Source: Microvirga soli
GTDB taxonomy: Bacteria > Pseudomonadota > Alphaproteobacteria > Rhizobiales > Beijerinckiaceae
Direction: 5' to 3'
NCBI RefSeq assembly: GCF_016734765.1
Contig: NZ_JAERQE010000049.1
Span: 1 to 32,886 of the forward strand
Length of the DNA stretch: 32,886 nt
Part shown: positions 16,595 through 24,412 of the stretch, piece by piece
Position numbering within the stretch: the first letter of the stretch is position 1
How the letters are laid out: the number at the start of each line of letters is the position of its first letter
The notes under the pieces: generated by a model
Told to the model about the DNA's origin: nothing
The model's input: the letters and a program-made list of their open reading frames with translations, nothing else
Database searches by the model: none
Position numbers and translations under genes: made by a program

Positions 16595-17047
16595 TCAATC
16601 CCGCCTCGCGGTGATCACCGCGAGCGTCACCGAGCAGAACGCCACGAACATCACGGCTGCGTTCACTGCGTGCGAGTACTCCCATTCCTGGCGCAACCTG
16701 CTCCAGTCGTCCGGAATGGTCGTCAAGTTGGCGGTCGCCTGATTGGCCGGGAAGGTCCACGCGAAGAAGATCGCGAAGAAGGCCACGAGGCACAGGGCGG
16801 CCGTCCAAGCGAAATAAACGGCCGGACGCTGCCGCCGAAGCATGATCGCCAGGGTGACATTGAGGATGAGTGCGACCACGTCAAAGAGTCCAAGCCAAGC
16901 CCAGCCGGCATAGATGCCCTGGACGCTCAGGTAGGCATCTCGCGGCAAGTTGATCTTGTTGGGCAGCGCGAACAGGTGAGCCCCAGTGGGCACCAACGCG
17001 AGAGCGGTGATGAGGACCGCGAAGAACTGTACCACCCGTGAGCTCAT
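16595..17047 (-). CDS. DUF1772-like four-helix membrane protein
   Basis: A 150-residue membrane protein with four hydrophobic segments (VVQFFAVLITALALVPTGAH; LGLFDVVALILNVTLAIML; FAWTAALCLVAFFAIFFAW; AVNAAVMFVAFCSVTLAVI). The ALVPTGAHLFALPNKINL segment resembles DUF1772-type proteins as I remember them. The start at 17047 has AAGGAG eight bases upstream. The IS110-family element begins only about 45 bp upstream of this ATG, so the native promoter has probably been displaced and the gene may now be silent or driven from the IS. Confidence 0.75.
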   Translation of the reverse strand: MSSRVVQFFAVLITALALVPTGAHLFALPNKINLPRDAYLSVQGIYAGWAWLGLFDVVALILNVTLAIMLRRQRPAVYFAWTAALCLVAFFAIFFAWTFPANQATANLTTIPDDWSRLRQEWEYSHAVNAAVMFVAFCSVTLAVITARRD

Positions 17048-17156
17048 ACGATGACTCCTTCTATCCGGGGTTTTTAGAAGGTCTGCTAATGGGATGGACC
17101 GGCCGTGCTTACCGGTGCACCCTTCATCAGGGGCGCCCAGCACGAGGATCTGAGCC

Positions 17157-18209
17157 ATGCCTAAAGCTCCGCTTCCGCCCATTGCCACCCTTGGCATCGA
17201 CATCGGCAAAAACAGCTTCCACCTCATCGGCTTGGATGCGCGCGGCGCCATCGTCCTGCGCCAGAAGCTCTCGCGCGGACAGGTTGAGCAGCGCCTTGCC
17301 AATATGCCCACCTGCCTGATCGGGATGGAAGCCTGCGTCGGCGCCCACCATCTCAGCCGTCAGTTGCTGGCGCTCGGTCACGATGTGAAGCTGATCCCAG
17401 CGCAGTTCGTAATCCCCTTCCGTAAGAGCCATAAAAATGACTTCCGCGATGCCGAAGCCATCGCCGAGGCGGTGCTCCGCCCCACCATGCGGTTCGTGCC
17501 AACGAAGAGCGTCGAGCAACTCGACCTGCAAGCTCTCCACCGCGTCCGCTCACGGCTGGTGAGCCAGCGGACAGCGGTGATCAACCAGATTCGCGCCTTT
17601 CTGCTCGAGCGCGGGATTGCGGTGCGCCAAAGGCTGCGCTCGCTGCGCCAGGCATTGCCGGACATTCTCGCCCAGCGAACGGACGTGCTCACGCCGCGGA
17701 TGACGCACATGATCGAGGCGTTGATGCAGGACTGGCAGCATCTTGACGAGCGCATCGATGCAGTGACCGGCGAGATTGAAGCCTTGGTGGCGGCAGACGA
17801 TGCCTGCCAGCGCGTGATGAGCGTGCCAGGTGTCGGGCCGATCATTGCCAGTGCCATGGTGGCAACGATCGGCAATGGGGCGGCTTTCCAACGCGGTCGC
17901 GACTTTGGGGCCTGGCTCGGCTTGGTCCCGCGCCAGATCTCCACCGGTGACAGAACCGTGCTGGGCCGCCTGTCGAAGCGTGGCAACAGCTACCTGCGCT
18001 CCCTGTTGATCCAGGCCGCCCGTGTGCTGCTGCTCTGGCCGGCCAAGTGGCGCCAGCACAGCTTTGGTGAATGGCTGACGGCCGCCTCGATGCGCCTGCA
18101 CCACAACGTACTGGCAGCGGCTCTGGCCAACAAGCTAGCCCGCATCGCTTGGAGTGTGCTGAGCCAGAACCGGACTTATGAACCACGTACAGCGGCTGTG
18201 ATGGGCTAA
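17157..18209 (+). CDS. IS110-family (IS1111-type) DEDD transposase
   Basis: A 350-residue RuvC-like recombinase. The DEDD residues are D15 (GIDIGKNSFH), E58 (GMEACVGAHH), and D95 and D98 (KNDFRDAEAI). The C-terminal Tnp_20 domain has PGVGPIIASAMVATIG and RLSKRGNSYLRSLLIQAARVLL with its conserved serine. Length is normal for an intact transposase and no frameshift is seen. The family works with a structured RNA (bridge RNA or seekRNA) encoded in the element's non-coding DNA. Confidence 0.93.
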   Translation: MPKAPLPPIATLGIDIGKNSFHLIGLDARGAIVLRQKLSRGQVEQRLANMPTCLIGMEACVGAHHLSRQLLALGHDVKLIPAQFVIPFRKSHKNDFRDAEAIAEAVLRPTMRFVPTKSVEQLDLQALHRVRSRLVSQRTAVINQIRAFLLERGIAVRQRLRSLRQALPDILAQRTDVLTPRMTHMIEALMQDWQHLDERIDAVTGEIEALVAADDACQRVMSVPGVGPIIASAMVATIGNGAAFQRGRDFGAWLGLVPRQISTGDRTVLGRLSKRGNSYLRSLLIQAARVLLLWPAKWRQHSFGEWLTAASMRLHHNVLAAALANKLARIAWSVLSQNRTYEPRTAAVMG

Positions 18210-18449
18210 GGACTGTACCCCTTACCCGGCTCAGCCGCTTGAAGTTCGCCGAGGTCTGCGAGAGAAAGACGAGATGGAGAACGGTTGCGCCGTCACATTG
18301 GTGCTCTGGTGACCCCGATGGCCGAAAGGGCCGATCCGCTAATGAGAACCGATGTGCGCGGATACCCATGATGGCCGGGAGCAAAGCTCCGCACGGGCCG
18401 GATACATTAGCGCAAGACCATCCTCACCATCTCAAAAATCTCTTGCGAC
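18210..18449 (+). ncRNA. Putative seekRNA/bridge-RNA region of the IS1111-type element
   Basis: A 240-bp stretch between the transposase stop and the right inverted repeat with no gene. It can form small hairpins: GGCC-GAAAG-GGCC at 18320-18332 and GGAGC-AAA-GCTCC at 18378-18390, the latter nested inside complementary GGCC segments. In IS1111-type elements the target-specifying RNA is made from this position. The exact RNA ends and guide loops were not determined. Confidence 0.4.
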
Positions 18450-18589
18450 GCACGGCCGGTCCATACATGGGGTCAAAGTGTAACGTTGGGCGGACAAAAT
18501 GAAGGTCCGCTCATCCCAGCGGTGCAGAAGTACGGCGAAGGTCAGCCCGTGCCGGGAGCGGCCGTTCCCGGCCGGGCGGAGGTGCCACC

Positions 18590-18967
18590 TCAGGAACGGG
18601 GAAGGGATATGTAGCCGGACGCCCCCCGCCGGCGGAGTTCACGCGCGCCCGGATCGTTGCCAATGGGCAAAATGCGATGAGGCGGCCCGCCCTTGGGAAT
18701 GCGGCGTCCTGTCGTATTTTCGTGCGCATGGACGATAACGTCGTCCAGCGGGAAGCCGTCTTCTGCTCTCTGGAACTCGATACGATCGATGGTCGCGCCG
18801 GAAAGGCCACGAGGCTCGGAGTACGAGAGCATCGTCAGGAGATAATGAGCACCGACTTGTCCCTCGAACCGAGTGCCGGCTGGACCCGTCGAAGCAGGGC
18901 TCGAACCGCTCAAACGTCCCTCGCCGGTTGCATTAGCCCTCTTTGTTTCGGGTAGGATGGCTGCCAA
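18590..18967 (-). pseudogene. N-terminal remnant of a large putative defence-type protein
   Basis: The first ~88 residues of this 125-codon frame (TGPAGTRFEGQVGAHYLLTM, EPRGLSGATIDRIEFQRAED, PLDDVIVHAHENTTGR) look like the N-terminus of large proteins that start with a DUF4297/Cap4-like nuclease domain and continue into STAND-type or repeat regions. This is from memory of the family and unsearched. The similarity stops at about 18,700, just where the conserved nuclease core (an IQVKRS-like strand) should follow. The remaining ~37 codons look unrelated, and the rest of the gene is absent. It is therefore a truncated relic next to the IS element. Confidence 0.45.
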
Positions 18968-19766
18968 TCACTTCCAACGTTCACCTAGCGTTCTTGCATA
19001 GATGGCCACCCTGATCAAGCTTGGCCTTTCGGCAGGCAGCGGCCGCTCCAAATCGCAAGAGCCAAGAGCCGCCAAGCAGAGACCCCAGCACCAAAGGTCC
19101 AAACTCGCCTCCGCAAATTCGCCCGTTGGATGGACCACACGCGGCCTACGTACTCTCGATCACCAGGTTCCTAGGTAGACTGGTAGGGCGTCGCCGGACA
19201 AGTTCCATGCGAAGAGCAAGCTATCGAGTCCTCAAACCCTCCAGGACTGCGCGACAGGACTCAAGGCCCGCTTGCCAAGAAAAACCGCTCAATTGTCTGG
19301 ATTGAATCCCTCAGAAGGACAAATACGAAGGAATCATCGTGAGTGCTCTAGTAATAATCCGATTCTTTTGTCAACAATTTCGATTGTCTCCGCGTATTCC
19401 GCCGTTCTCCCTCCCGGAGAGGCTAAACGCTGTACATGTCGGGACTACATATCGAGTGCCATCCAAACTGGCCGGCTGCATCAATACTTGACATTGCCCC
19501 AAAGCCGCCTGACATTTCCTACAGGTTTTTGAATCGCGCAGATCATGAGAGGGAACAACCCAGTTCCGAGAACGAGTTTCCGATAGATAGCAACTGCCAG
19601 AGTTGGAGTCGCAATCGGACGAGGCAGCCCTCGGTTCGACGACTGATGTCTTGGCACGCAGATGTGGGCGCCGAAGCCGCTAGGCTGGGTACTGGCTTCG
19701 GCGACAACGTCAAGCGTCCTGTGTGAAATACGAAACCCGTTACGGGCACAACCGCGGAGCTTCAAC
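18968..19766. other. Gene-poor stretch upstream of tnsA
   Basis: About 800 bp without a convincing gene. Several short open frames show no family resemblance, no good Shine-Dalgarno sequences and mixed codon use. No copy of the right-end repeat (ACAATAAAG type), tRNA-like fold or CRISPR-like repeat was found. It presumably contains the tnsA promoter and decayed cargo. Confidence 0.5.
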
Positions 19767-20576
19767 ATGGCCCACAATCGGTACACCTTCACAGAGAGCA
19801 AGTATTCACGCTTCCTCAAAGAGGGTCGGGGACGCGGAGTCGGCAAGGACTACAAGCCGTGGCTTACAGTCTTCGATGTGCGTTCCCGGGGACGTGTTCA
19901 CCGTGTTTTTTGCGCAATGACCGGACGTGTACACCATCTTCTCTCCGATAACGAGTATCGCGCCTTCCTGGTCCTGTGGTGGCGGGATGATACAATAGAC
20001 ATACGCGAGCAGTTTCCCATTCTCGATCGTCGCGAAACGTTGGCAATTGCTCGTTTGCTCGGAGTGCGCCATCCCGTCGATCGCAGTAGCCAGACGCCGA
20101 TAGTCGTCACGACAGATCTTCTTTCCACGCATGATACAATCCACGGTCAAACGTTGGCCGCGCACGCGGTCAAGGAGACGGATGACCTATCCAACGCTAG
20201 GACGCTCGAGAAGCTTGAAATTGAGCGAACGTACTGGATGCAACGCGGTGTTCCCTGGTCATTAATGCTCAGTGCCGATCTGAGAAACAACTTCACCAGA
20301 AATCTCGCGTGGATATACGACCCTGGACCTCACACTCGCGGCGACGTGATGGCTCGAAGGGCTGATGAGTTGTTGGCCCCCTTTTTGTTTGAGGCAATCG
20401 GTTCCAACAGAAATGATCCTGTGCGCTGCATCTGTCTCAAAATGGACGCCAGGCTTGGCCTCACCCCGGGACGTACGCTCGCCTGTCTGAGGCGGCTCAT
20501 AGCGGCCAAACGGATCCGTGCACCACTCGACGTTGCACGAATTCAAGATCTGCCAGCTTCACTGTTTCGGTTCTGA
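19767..20576 (+). CDS. tnsA: TnsA-like transposon endonuclease
   Basis: A 269-residue restriction-endonuclease-fold protein that cuts the 5' strands at the transposon ends, allowing cut-and-paste movement. The catalytic triad is visible as E63 (DNEYRAF), D117 (PIVVTTDLL) and K136 (AHAVKETDDL), closely matching E63, D114 and K132 of Tn7 TnsA. The C-terminal half is the winged-helix region that contacts TnsC. The start at 19767 has GGAG eight bases upstream and matches the family N-terminus (YTFTESKYSRFLKEGRGRG). tnsB begins immediately after the stop codon. Confidence 0.92.
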   Translation: MAHNRYTFTESKYSRFLKEGRGRGVGKDYKPWLTVFDVRSRGRVHRVFCAMTGRVHHLLSDNEYRAFLVLWWRDDTIDIREQFPILDRRETLAIARLLGVRHPVDRSSQTPIVVTTDLLSTHDTIHGQTLAAHAVKETDDLSNARTLEKLEIERTYWMQRGVPWSLMLSADLRNNFTRNLAWIYDPGPHTRGDVMARRADELLAPFLFEAIGSNRNDPVRCICLKMDARLGLTPGRTLACLRRLIAAKRIRAPLDVARIQDLPASLFRF

Positions 20577-20582
20577 TTGCCA

Positions 20583-22778
20583 ATGCCCCCTTCTGCACAA
20601 CTCCCACTCGCACGCCGAATGCTCATCTGGGACGTCGCGCACGAGGTGGCGTCCCGCATAGTCTATCTCGATCCAGCTACAGGGCTGGCTTGGCTATACA
20701 GCGTGCATGGGAACGGATGGCCCTATCCTATTCCGCAGGAAATACTGCTCGACGCGATCCAAGGGCCTGAAGGTGACTTTCGGGTATGTCGCGATGACCC
20801 GCTTAGACGGACATTCTTCGATGCAAGCCCACGAGACCACGCGATCCTGACTGCTACGGACAGGAGACATATCGAGCTCTGGGAGCTGATCAAGCCTCTG
20901 GTAACGGGCGACAATGCGCGCGCATTACTGACAAAGGCGACCCGGGCGCCACTAATTTCCGCACGGCTGGAGGAAGTGAAGTGCACACGTCCAACTATCG
21001 TCAGTACGGTTCGGCGCTGGTGGGCGCGTGGAATGACGTATCAGGCAATAAGGCCTGATCTGCATAAGTGCGGCGGGCCTGGCAAGACCCGCACAGCAAC
21101 TATCCACAAGCTAGGTCGGCCGTGTTCGACGGAACCAGGGACAGGGGTACTCATAAGCGATGAAGTTCGCCGCTGGCTTCATATAGCCGCGGACTACTAC
21201 TTTCACACCAAATGCACTCGGCAGAAGGCATTGGAGCACATCATAGACGACTACATTGCGGAAGACTCTGTCGACGCCATGGGCCGCCCAGACGTTTCTA
21301 TCGACAGCAGCCTCGTCCCGACACTTCGCCAGTTCGACCACTTCGTCCGAACCTTCTATTCCTACCCACGGCGATATCGCGGAGTGCATGGAGAGAGGGC
21401 TTGGAATCTTCAGGGACGTCCCACCTTGGGAGATGCCAAGGGCGACGTCCAAGGTCCTGGAGATCGCTATTACATAGATGCTACTGTTGCAAACGTCTAC
21501 CTCCGATCGCAACTTGATCGTACCCGAATAGTGGGCAGACCTGTCATCTATCTTGTCGTTGATGCCTACAGCGACATGATCGTCGGAATTTATGTCGGCT
21601 TCGAGGGGCCCTCGTGGATCGGTGCCATGATGGCGCTCGTCAACGTCGTGACTCCGAAGGTCGAATTCTGCCGACAGTTTGGCATCGATATCAGTAGCGA
21701 CGAGTGGCCGTGCCATCATCTCGGGCACGTGCTTCAGGGTGATTCCGGAGAGCTTAAGTATAAACTTGTGGGCGAAAACATCGAGAGATGCCTGGGGATG
21801 GAAATCGACAACACTCCAGTGGGGCGACCCGATCTGCAAGCCCCGGTCGAACGTCGCTTTGGAACTGTCCCCGCGACGTTCAGAGAGTTTACCCCAGGAT
21901 ACGTCGAACCTGACTTCGGTGAGCGCGGCGCGAAGGACTATCGTGTCGACGCGAGACTTACACTACGCGAATTCACCGCTATCCTGCTCTACGCAGTTTT
22001 GGATCACAATTACCGTCCCGTTGAAAGCAAGCCTATACCGCCCGAAATGATCACCGCTGGCATGATCGGCTCTCCGCTCGACTTTTGGGAATATGGCATC
22101 GCCAACGGGAGTGGTGAGCTAACGCTCGCGTCAATCGACGAGGTGGCCTTGAACGTTCTATGCACGGGCAGGGCACAGGTCACTCGCAAGGGAATTCGCT
22201 TTGAAGGTGAACATTACACCTGTACCACGGCTGATCGAGAGGACTGGTTTGCCGAAGCCCGCCGATGCAGTTGGCCGGTTTTGGTTTCGTACGATCCACG
22301 AGACTTGGGCACATTCTATCTTCGCGATCCGAAGCTTCAAGGGGGATATGAGATTTGTCACGTCATCAACCCGAACTCTGACCGTGTCGGTACATCTCTA
22401 GTTGAGGTTAGGGAACTCAACAGAGAGAGGAAAGCCACACTTGCGGCCACCGCGCACGATCGATTGAGACGTAGGATCAAGCACCGCCGTGCCGTTGCTG
22501 CGATCGAGAGGCAAGCGAAGGCGAAAACCGAGGCTGTTTTAGATCCCAAGCTATCAAAGAACGAGCAAGTGTCATCGATCAAGAACAACAGGGCAGAGGA
22601 AAAGAATGCGCAGCGGGAGCGTGAAAGTTTCTTGTTCAGACTAGACCCATCCCAAAGACCTGATGACGAGAGCGGGCTCACTGACGCAACCGAAGCGATG
22701 ACACGTTTTGAACAGGATGCACTCGCCACCTTGCAAGATCATCACGACAGGCGCAATAGGCAAGGGCAAGATGACTGA
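20583..22778 (+). CDS. tnsB: TnsB-like DDE transposase (Mu/Rve type)
   Basis: A 731-residue transposase that binds the end repeats, cuts the 3' strands and joins them to the target. The catalytic residues are D299 (YYIDATVANVY), D387 (LQGDSGELK) and E423 (APVERRFGT), with exactly 35 residues between the second Asp and the Glu, the D-D-35-E spacing. The N-terminal third has helix-turn-helix DNA-binding regions. The C-terminal 110 residues are highly charged and probably contact TnsC. An ATG at 20583 and a TTG at 20577, directly after the tnsA stop, are both possible starts. Confidence 0.93.
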   Translation: MPPSAQLPLARRMLIWDVAHEVASRIVYLDPATGLAWLYSVHGNGWPYPIPQEILLDAIQGPEGDFRVCRDDPLRRTFFDASPRDHAILTATDRRHIELWELIKPLVTGDNARALLTKATRAPLISARLEEVKCTRPTIVSTVRRWWARGMTYQAIRPDLHKCGGPGKTRTATIHKLGRPCSTEPGTGVLISDEVRRWLHIAADYYFHTKCTRQKALEHIIDDYIAEDSVDAMGRPDVSIDSSLVPTLRQFDHFVRTFYSYPRRYRGVHGERAWNLQGRPTLGDAKGDVQGPGDRYYIDATVANVYLRSQLDRTRIVGRPVIYLVVDAYSDMIVGIYVGFEGPSWIGAMMALVNVVTPKVEFCRQFGIDISSDEWPCHHLGHVLQGDSGELKYKLVGENIERCLGMEIDNTPVGRPDLQAPVERRFGTVPATFREFTPGYVEPDFGERGAKDYRVDARLTLREFTAILLYAVLDHNYRPVESKPIPPEMITAGMIGSPLDFWEYGIANGSGELTLASIDEVALNVLCTGRAQVTRKGIRFEGEHYTCTTADREDWFAEARRCSWPVLVSYDPRDLGTFYLRDPKLQGGYEICHVINPNSDRVGTSLVEVRELNRERKATLAATAHDRLRRRIKHRRAVAAIERQAKAKTEAVLDPKLSKNEQVSSIKNNRAEEKNAQRERESFLFRLDPSQRPDDESGLTDATEAMTRFEQDALATLQDHHDRRNRQGQDD

Positions 22779-24354
22779 GCTTAGGGTAAACCTTCCACCT
22801 AATGTGCTACCCGCTGAATACCGCCCTGCGGACCTTCCGGAGCATCGCACGAACCCCTTAATTGAGGCGCTCCCTCCTTTTGCTCAAGGCAAAGAGTTGT
22901 CGAGAGCATTTGGTCGCTTCCCAATTATCTCGGAAGCGGAACGGCGTTATCCTCCAGGAGTTCGAATGCAGGCAGTATTGCGCTTGCACCGCTACCTTGA
23001 GCCTCTTCCTTCGCACTTTGAGATTATGGAAAGAATCGGTCTCATCTTACGCGGCGGTTACACCTATAGAAATTCACTGGATGACTCGTATCGAGCTTCC
23101 CAGGTAGATTTCTACAGATCGAATATGGATCGGCAATTCAAACTGATCGCAGAATATGAGCCAATTACAGCTCCGTCCGCATCCCTATTCGGCATATCAG
23201 GCGTTGGAAAGTCCACAGTAGTTGAACAGACCCTCGCGTTCTTCCCACGCGCGATATGTCACGAAAAGCATGGCTTCATCCAAGTCCCTTGGCTCAAACT
23301 CGATTGTCCGCCGGGAGGGCATCTTAAGGATCTACTCCTCGGGATCCTGCTGCGAATTGATGACCTACTCGGCAGCGAGTATAGACCGCACAGACGCTCC
23401 GATAGGACGATTCCGGAGCTGATACTCAATACGGCGAAGGTGGCTGCCGCTCACTTTCTAGGCATTCTGGTAATTGATGAAATCCAGAATTTGATCGATA
23501 CGAGCGGCGTCGGTCCGGACCTTCTTTCACAGTTTTTCGTGATGTTCGCTAATGTTGTGAAGATTCCGATCTTCGTTATTGGCACTCCTCGCGCGATTAG
23601 TTCGATTCAGCGTACCTTTCACGGCGCGCGACGGGTTGGAGACTTCGGCGCACTGGTCGCGCTACCGCTCACTCGTGGCCCGACTTGGGACTTTTTCTTA
23701 ACTCGCTTGTTCACGTACCAGTGGGTGGCAAAGCCGATTACTCTGGATGATGAACTATCATCTACCATATTTGACCTAACCCAAGGGGTACACGCACTCG
23801 TCGTTCGACTTTTCCAACTCGTCCAAATTCAAGCCATACGCCTTGGGCTCGATACGATTTCACTGGAGATGTTTCGGGTGGTTGCTTCGAGTGAACTCCA
23901 GCTCGTTGAGCCGATGCTGAAAGCGCTGCGCGCAGGAAAGGATGTCAGGAAAAAGGCCTACGATGATCTTTTCGCCGCCGGATTGACGGCAATCGGCAAC
24001 TCTGTGGCCGATAGCGTTCGTCTTGAGGCTTTGAAGCAAAAGACGACCAATGGTGAAATCTCGGCGGCGCATCGGCTCCACGTTATCTCCGTTCTTGTCG
24101 GGCTTGGCTTTGAAGAGCATCGTGTAGATGAAGTCGTCAAAGGATTGTTTCACGGCAATCCCAAAATGGCTGTCGCAGACGCGGTTGCCCAAGCCCTCGA
24201 GCAGTTGCAACCACGATCGACATTCGATCAAAGTCTGCCCTACCCGACTTTGAAGGAAGTGGTTCAAAATGCTGCTTCCGACGAGCGTCCGGCTGATGCC
24301 CTACGATCGGCGGGAGTGATCTATCCATCCAGCGACGACAGCAGCCCGGCTTGA
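22771..24354 (+). CDS. tnsC: TnsC-like AAA+ regulator
   Basis: A 527-residue ATPase that polymerises on target DNA and links the target selector (TnsD) to TnsAB. The Walker A motif GISGVGKST is at 141-149, and Walker B ILVIDE is at 232-237. Sensor-like IFVIGTPRAI follows. The length is close to Tn7 TnsC (555 aa) and longer than short TniB-type ATPases. The N-terminal ~120 residues precede the ATPase core as in Tn7. The start at 22771 overlaps the end of tnsB by 8 bp (ATGACTGA), indicating coupling. Confidence 0.92.
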   Translation: MTELRVNLPPNVLPAEYRPADLPEHRTNPLIEALPPFAQGKELSRAFGRFPIISEAERRYPPGVRMQAVLRLHRYLEPLPSHFEIMERIGLILRGGYTYRNSLDDSYRASQVDFYRSNMDRQFKLIAEYEPITAPSASLFGISGVGKSTVVEQTLAFFPRAICHEKHGFIQVPWLKLDCPPGGHLKDLLLGILLRIDDLLGSEYRPHRRSDRTIPELILNTAKVAAAHFLGILVIDEIQNLIDTSGVGPDLLSQFFVMFANVVKIPIFVIGTPRAISSIQRTFHGARRVGDFGALVALPLTRGPTWDFFLTRLFTYQWVAKPITLDDELSSTIFDLTQGVHALVVRLFQLVQIQAIRLGLDTISLEMFRVVASSELQLVEPMLKALRAGKDVRKKAYDDLFAAGLTAIGNSVADSVRLEALKQKTTNGEISAAHRLHVISVLVGLGFEEHRVDEVVKGLFHGNPKMAVADAVAQALEQLQPRSTFDQSLPYPTLKEVVQNAASDERPADALRSAGVIYPSSDDSSPA

Positions 24355-24412
24355 TTGACAAGAAGTCTCGGATACTCCGTGAAACGAGAGCAACACAATG
24401 TAGGGGTATCGA

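Larger units (their letters stand above)
17094..18464 (+). mobile_element. IS110-family element, IS1111-type with 15-bp inverted repeats
   Basis: A perfect 15-bp inverted repeat bounds the element: ATGGACCGGCCGTGC at 17094-17108 and its reverse complement at 18450-18464. It contains one transposase gene and about 240 bp of non-coding DNA after it. Subterminal inverted repeats and a long 3' non-coding segment are known traits of the IS1111 subgroup, unlike classical IS110 members. The true outer borders may lie a few bases outside the repeats. No target duplication is expected for this family. Confidence 0.85.

Noticed and set aside
19320..19520. Possible left transposon end (several short A/T-rich TTGT/ATTGTC pieces)
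   Set aside because: No 19-bp periodicity, no match to TGAAGCGACAATAAAG, and no comM sequence to the left.
19436..19726. Short plus-strand open frames before tnsA
   Set aside because: No ribosome binding site, no recognisable domain, mixed codon use; considered non-coding.
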